NCBI GenBank assembly: GCA_964586855.1
Contig: CAZPHO010000025.1
Location: forward strand, 1 to 7,416
Origin: CAYLXN01 sp964586855
GTDB lineage: Bacteria; Patescibacteriota; Saccharimonadia; Saccharimonadales; Saccharimonadaceae
Length of the DNA: 7,416 nucleotides
Reading direction: 5' to 3'
How positions within the stretch are numbered: position 1 is the stretch's first letter; each line of letters starts with the position of its first letter. This document shows, in pieces, positions 5,643-7,416 of the stretch. Made by a program: the position numbers and the translations under genes. The notes under the pieces are model-generated. The model had not been told where the DNA came from and did not search any database. It worked only from the letters and a program-made list of their open reading frames with translations.

Positions 5643-7416
5643 TTATCGGTCAGCGAATTTTCGACTAGCTAGGCCTAGTGCCAGCATCAACATCGCAACT
5701 GGCAAGAACAACGCATTAACTATCGCTGCCTGCCCAGTGTCTGGAGCGGCTGATTTGATTGGGGTGGCTCCACCACCTTTACCTGGCTCGAGCCAAGTAT
5801 TGGTTATCACAAATCCGTCTTCAACCGTGCCGACAATTGAACTATTGTATTGTTTTAACTCAGTAATCTCCTCAACCGTAAAGGCATAGGCGTTGCCCGC
5901 TTCGTCAGTCAATTCAACATTTTCCCAGGTGAAAGTCCAGTTGTTGTCTTTGTTTAGCACCGCAGCGTGTGTCCAAAATGACTCGCCATTGCGCAATAAA
6001 TCAACTTCAATTGCTGGATGATCGGTAAATCTATCTACCCAAAGTTTTTTAACATTCACATCACGAGTTGGGATTTGGTAAGTATTGGTAATCGTAAACC
6101 CATCTTCAACCGAGCCGGTGATTTCAGATTTGAAATCTTCAACTTCGTCTTCCTCAACGGTGTAGATATATTGGTTTCCGTCTTCGTCAGTTTGGTCGAC
6201 CGTCCAGGTGTGCGTTAGTTTGTCAGCTGTTAGTTCAGTTGTGTCATAGATTTCACCATTGCGCAAGAGATTGATAACAATCGCTTCTGGTCGAACTTTT
6301 TCGCCACCAACCCAAGTTTTATCGACAGTGATGTCAATTTCTGGTGAATGGTAAGTGTTAGTCACTTCAAGACCAATTTCGACTTTCTCCCACGGAGCAG
6401 CAATGCTAGTTTCCTTGACTGTGTATTTGTAAGCAACGCCATCGTGATCGTTAATAGGCAAATTCTTCCATGTGTGGCTGGCGGTATTTTGTCCAAAGAC
6501 TGTAGAAATCGTTACTAATTCACCATACTTAACGCCATTTCGATAAAGTTGGAAAGTGACATCTGGCTTAGCCAAAACCGATCCACCAATCCAAATTTTT
6601 GTGGCAGTAACATCGGCTGTTGGTGAACTATATTTGTTGTTAATCTTAAAGCTAATTGAGCCGTCATCATTGATAACCTTGCTAATCTCAGCCTGATAAT
6701 CAGTAATTTCAAGTTCAGCAACTTGATAATCATAGATATTGCCATTGGCATCAGCTTGAGCTAGTTTTTCCCAAGTGTGCTGCCAGTTATTACCAGTGTT
6801 TAGGATAATTTTTTGTTTAAATTCAGCATCGCCAACTCGAGTCAAAACCGCAGTAATCTCTGGTCGCTCTTGACCGCCATCCCAATCTTTGTTGACTGAA
6901 ATGTCGATTTCTGGCGAAATATATTTATTGGTAATCACAAATCCATCTTTAGTTGAGCCAGTGATTTCAGATTTGAAATCTTCAACTTCGTCTTCCTCAA
7001 CGGTGTAGGTATATTTATTGCCCTGAAGATCGGTTTCGTCTAAATCTTTCCAAATGTGTCGCCAGTTATTTTCAGCGTTAAGCTCGATTGTCTTAAATTG
7101 CTTTCCATTTTGTAGCAAATTAATTGTAACTAATTCCGGCTTAACATTTTCACCGCCAACCCAGGTTTTGTCAACTTCAATCTCAATTTTCGGAATTTGA
7201 TAAGTGTTAATAACTGTCCAATTTGGATCATTATAGCTAGATTCGTAATTTGGAATTACATCAACTTCACGCACAACATAAGTGTAAGCATTACCCTGCT
7301 CATCAGTTAGGTCTAGGTCTAGCCAAGTGTGCTGCCGATTATGAATTGCCAACTCAGCCGCATCAAGTGAAACTCGTGACCCCGGCACTAGAGTCTGGGC
7401 TGGATTAACTCCAGTA
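5643..7416 (-). CDS. Cna_B-repeat surface protein, C-terminal part (5' end outside window)
   Basis: The frame is open to the right edge (upstream codons read TGVNPAQTLVPGSRVS), so at least 590 residues are the C-terminal part of a larger protein. A GTG at 7386-7388 is internal, not a start. It contains one partial and five complete Cna_B modules of about 93 residues. Each has a [VA]xK-x-W first strand, a [YF]xVxE strand and a final x-N-x-[YW] strand, which are the Lys, Glu and Asn used for spontaneous Lys-Asn isopeptide bonds in this family. After a Gly/Pro linker (EPGKGGGATP) come APDTG, one hydrophobic helix (AIVNALFLPVAMLMLALGLA) and the basic tail SRKFADR. This arrangement is a cell-wall sorting signal, with Ala in place of Leu. 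It is probably a rigid stalk that displays an adhesive N-terminal region on the cell surface. No sortase gene is in the window. Confidence 0.92.
   Translation of the reverse strand, partial: TGVNPAQTLVPGSRVSLDAAELAIHNRQHTWLDLDLTDEQGNAYTYVVREVDVIPNYESSYNDPNWTVINTYQIPKIEIEVDKTWVGGENVKPELVTINLLQNGKQFKTIELNAENNWRHIWKDLDETDLQGNKYTYTVEEDEVEDFKSEITGSTKDGFVITNKYISPEIDISVNKDWDGGQERPEITAVLTRVGDAEFKQKIILNTGNNWQHTWEKLAQADANGNIYDYQVAELEITDYQAEISKVINDDGSISFKINNKYSSPTADVTATKIWIGGSVLAKPDVTFQLYRNGVKYGELVTISTVFGQNTASHTWKNLPINDHDGVAYKYTVKETSIAAPWEKVEIGLEVTNTYHSPEIDITVDKTWVGGEKVRPEAIVINLLRNGEIYDTTELTADKLTHTWTVDQTDEDGNQYIYTVEEDEVEDFKSEITGSVEDGFTITNTYQIPTRDVNVKKLWVDRFTDHPAIEVDLLRNGESFWTHAAVLNKDNNWTFTWENVELTDEAGNAYAFTVEEITELKQYNSSIVGTVEDGFVITNTWLEPGKGGGATPIKSAAPDTGQAAIVNALFLPVAMLMLALGLASRKFADR
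5733..5747 (-). other. Sorting-signal motif APDTG (variant of LPXTG)
   Basis: Codons for Ala-Pro-Asp-Thr-Gly precede a 20-residue hydrophobic helix and a short tail containing Arg-Lys. This is the order of a sortase substrate. The first position is Ala, not the canonical Leu. Confidence 0.7.
6118..6165 (-). repeat. 48-bp exact repeat, copy in the fourth full Cna_B module
   Basis: Identical over 48 bp to 6961-7008, 843 bp away (281 codons, three modules). It encodes the VEEDEVEDFKSEIT stretch spanning the catalytic-Glu strand. Flanking sequence differs, including at synonymous positions. Confidence 0.9.
6961..7008 (-). repeat. 48-bp exact repeat, copy in the first full Cna_B module
   Basis: Partner of 6118-6165, identical for 48 bp and in the same reading frame. 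Identity drops to scattered matches on both sides. Confidence 0.9.

Larger units (their letters stand above)
5793..7416 (-). repeat. Array of six Cna_B modules (one partial)
   Basis: Module bounds on the DNA: 7200-7416 (partial), 6921-7199, 6630-6920, 6351-6629, 6078-6350 and 5793-6077. Counting residues from the internal GTG at 7388, the predicted Lys/Glu/Asn triads are K74/E132/N154, K167/E225/N251, K264/E326/N344, K357/E413/N435 and K448/E507/N530. The partial module keeps E41 and N61. Module spacing (Lys to Lys) is 91-97 residues. All triads visible in the window are intact, so every module may be self-crosslinked. Confidence 0.85.

Noticed and set aside
7386..7388. GTG as the start of the surface-protein gene
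   Set aside because: The frame is open beyond it to the window edge, a Cna_B module is already under way, and there is no ribosome site or signal peptide. The gene begins outside the window.
5793..7416. CRISPR array or DNA-level tandem repeat
   Set aside because: The roughly 280-bp periodicity is that of protein modules in one reading frame, with diverged DNA except for one 48-bp tract. There is no short repeat-spacer pattern.

Overview
The window is a stretch of a bacterial genome in which every supportable gene lies on the minus strand. Apart from gene ends and a short upstream segment it is well packed. The standard genetic code fits: TGA ends the ATPase, the MerR regulator and the radC remnant, and Trp is read from TGG. 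This argues against UGA-recoding lineages such as Mycoplasma, Gracilibacteria and Absconditabacteria. A sortase-type C-terminal signal on a Cna_B surface protein and a LiaF-like membrane protein point to a monoderm (Gram-positive-type) envelope. Moderate GC, compact spacing and the APDTG sorting-like motif would suit Saccharibacteria (TM7) or a low/mid-GC Gram-positive. This placement is inference from style, not proof.

Layout from the right edge, which is upstream for these genes: (1) 7416-5643 is the 3' part of a large surface protein with one partial and five complete Cna_B-type modules, a Gly/Pro linker, an APDTG motif and an anchor helix, closed by a strong hairpin terminator at 5589-5623. 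(2) 5484-4816 is a four-helix LiaF-like membrane protein with its own extended -10 promoter. (3) 4736-4164 is a cysteine-free MerR-family regulator. Its promoter carries a 19-bp palindrome abutting the start codon. (4) 4101-895 is a three-gene ABC-2 exporter: one ATPase and two different six-helix permeases, coupled by 1-nt and 14-nt overlaps. (5) 877-689 is a decayed C-terminal piece of radC. (6) 688-249 is non-coding, with a probable extended -10 promoter, palindromes and a hairpin. (7) 248-1 is the N-terminal 82 codons of an unrecognised gene.

Working model (inference): the MerR protein senses a hydrophobic or drug-like ligand through its helical C-terminal domain. It controls itself and the downstream ABC exporter, whose organisation resembles the LnrLMN (YfiLMN) drug-resistance exporter of Bacillus subtilis. 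The LiaF-like protein just upstream may link the module to envelope stress, though no LiaRS-type two-component system is visible. The surface protein is probably a separate unit, cut off by the terminator. The radC remnant marks an old rearrangement edge next to the exporter operon. Nothing here amounts to a clearly new defence or mobile system. The best leads are the MerR operator and possible leaderless start, the MerR-ABC-LiaF grouping, the local sequence homogenisation in the Cna_B array and the radC scar.
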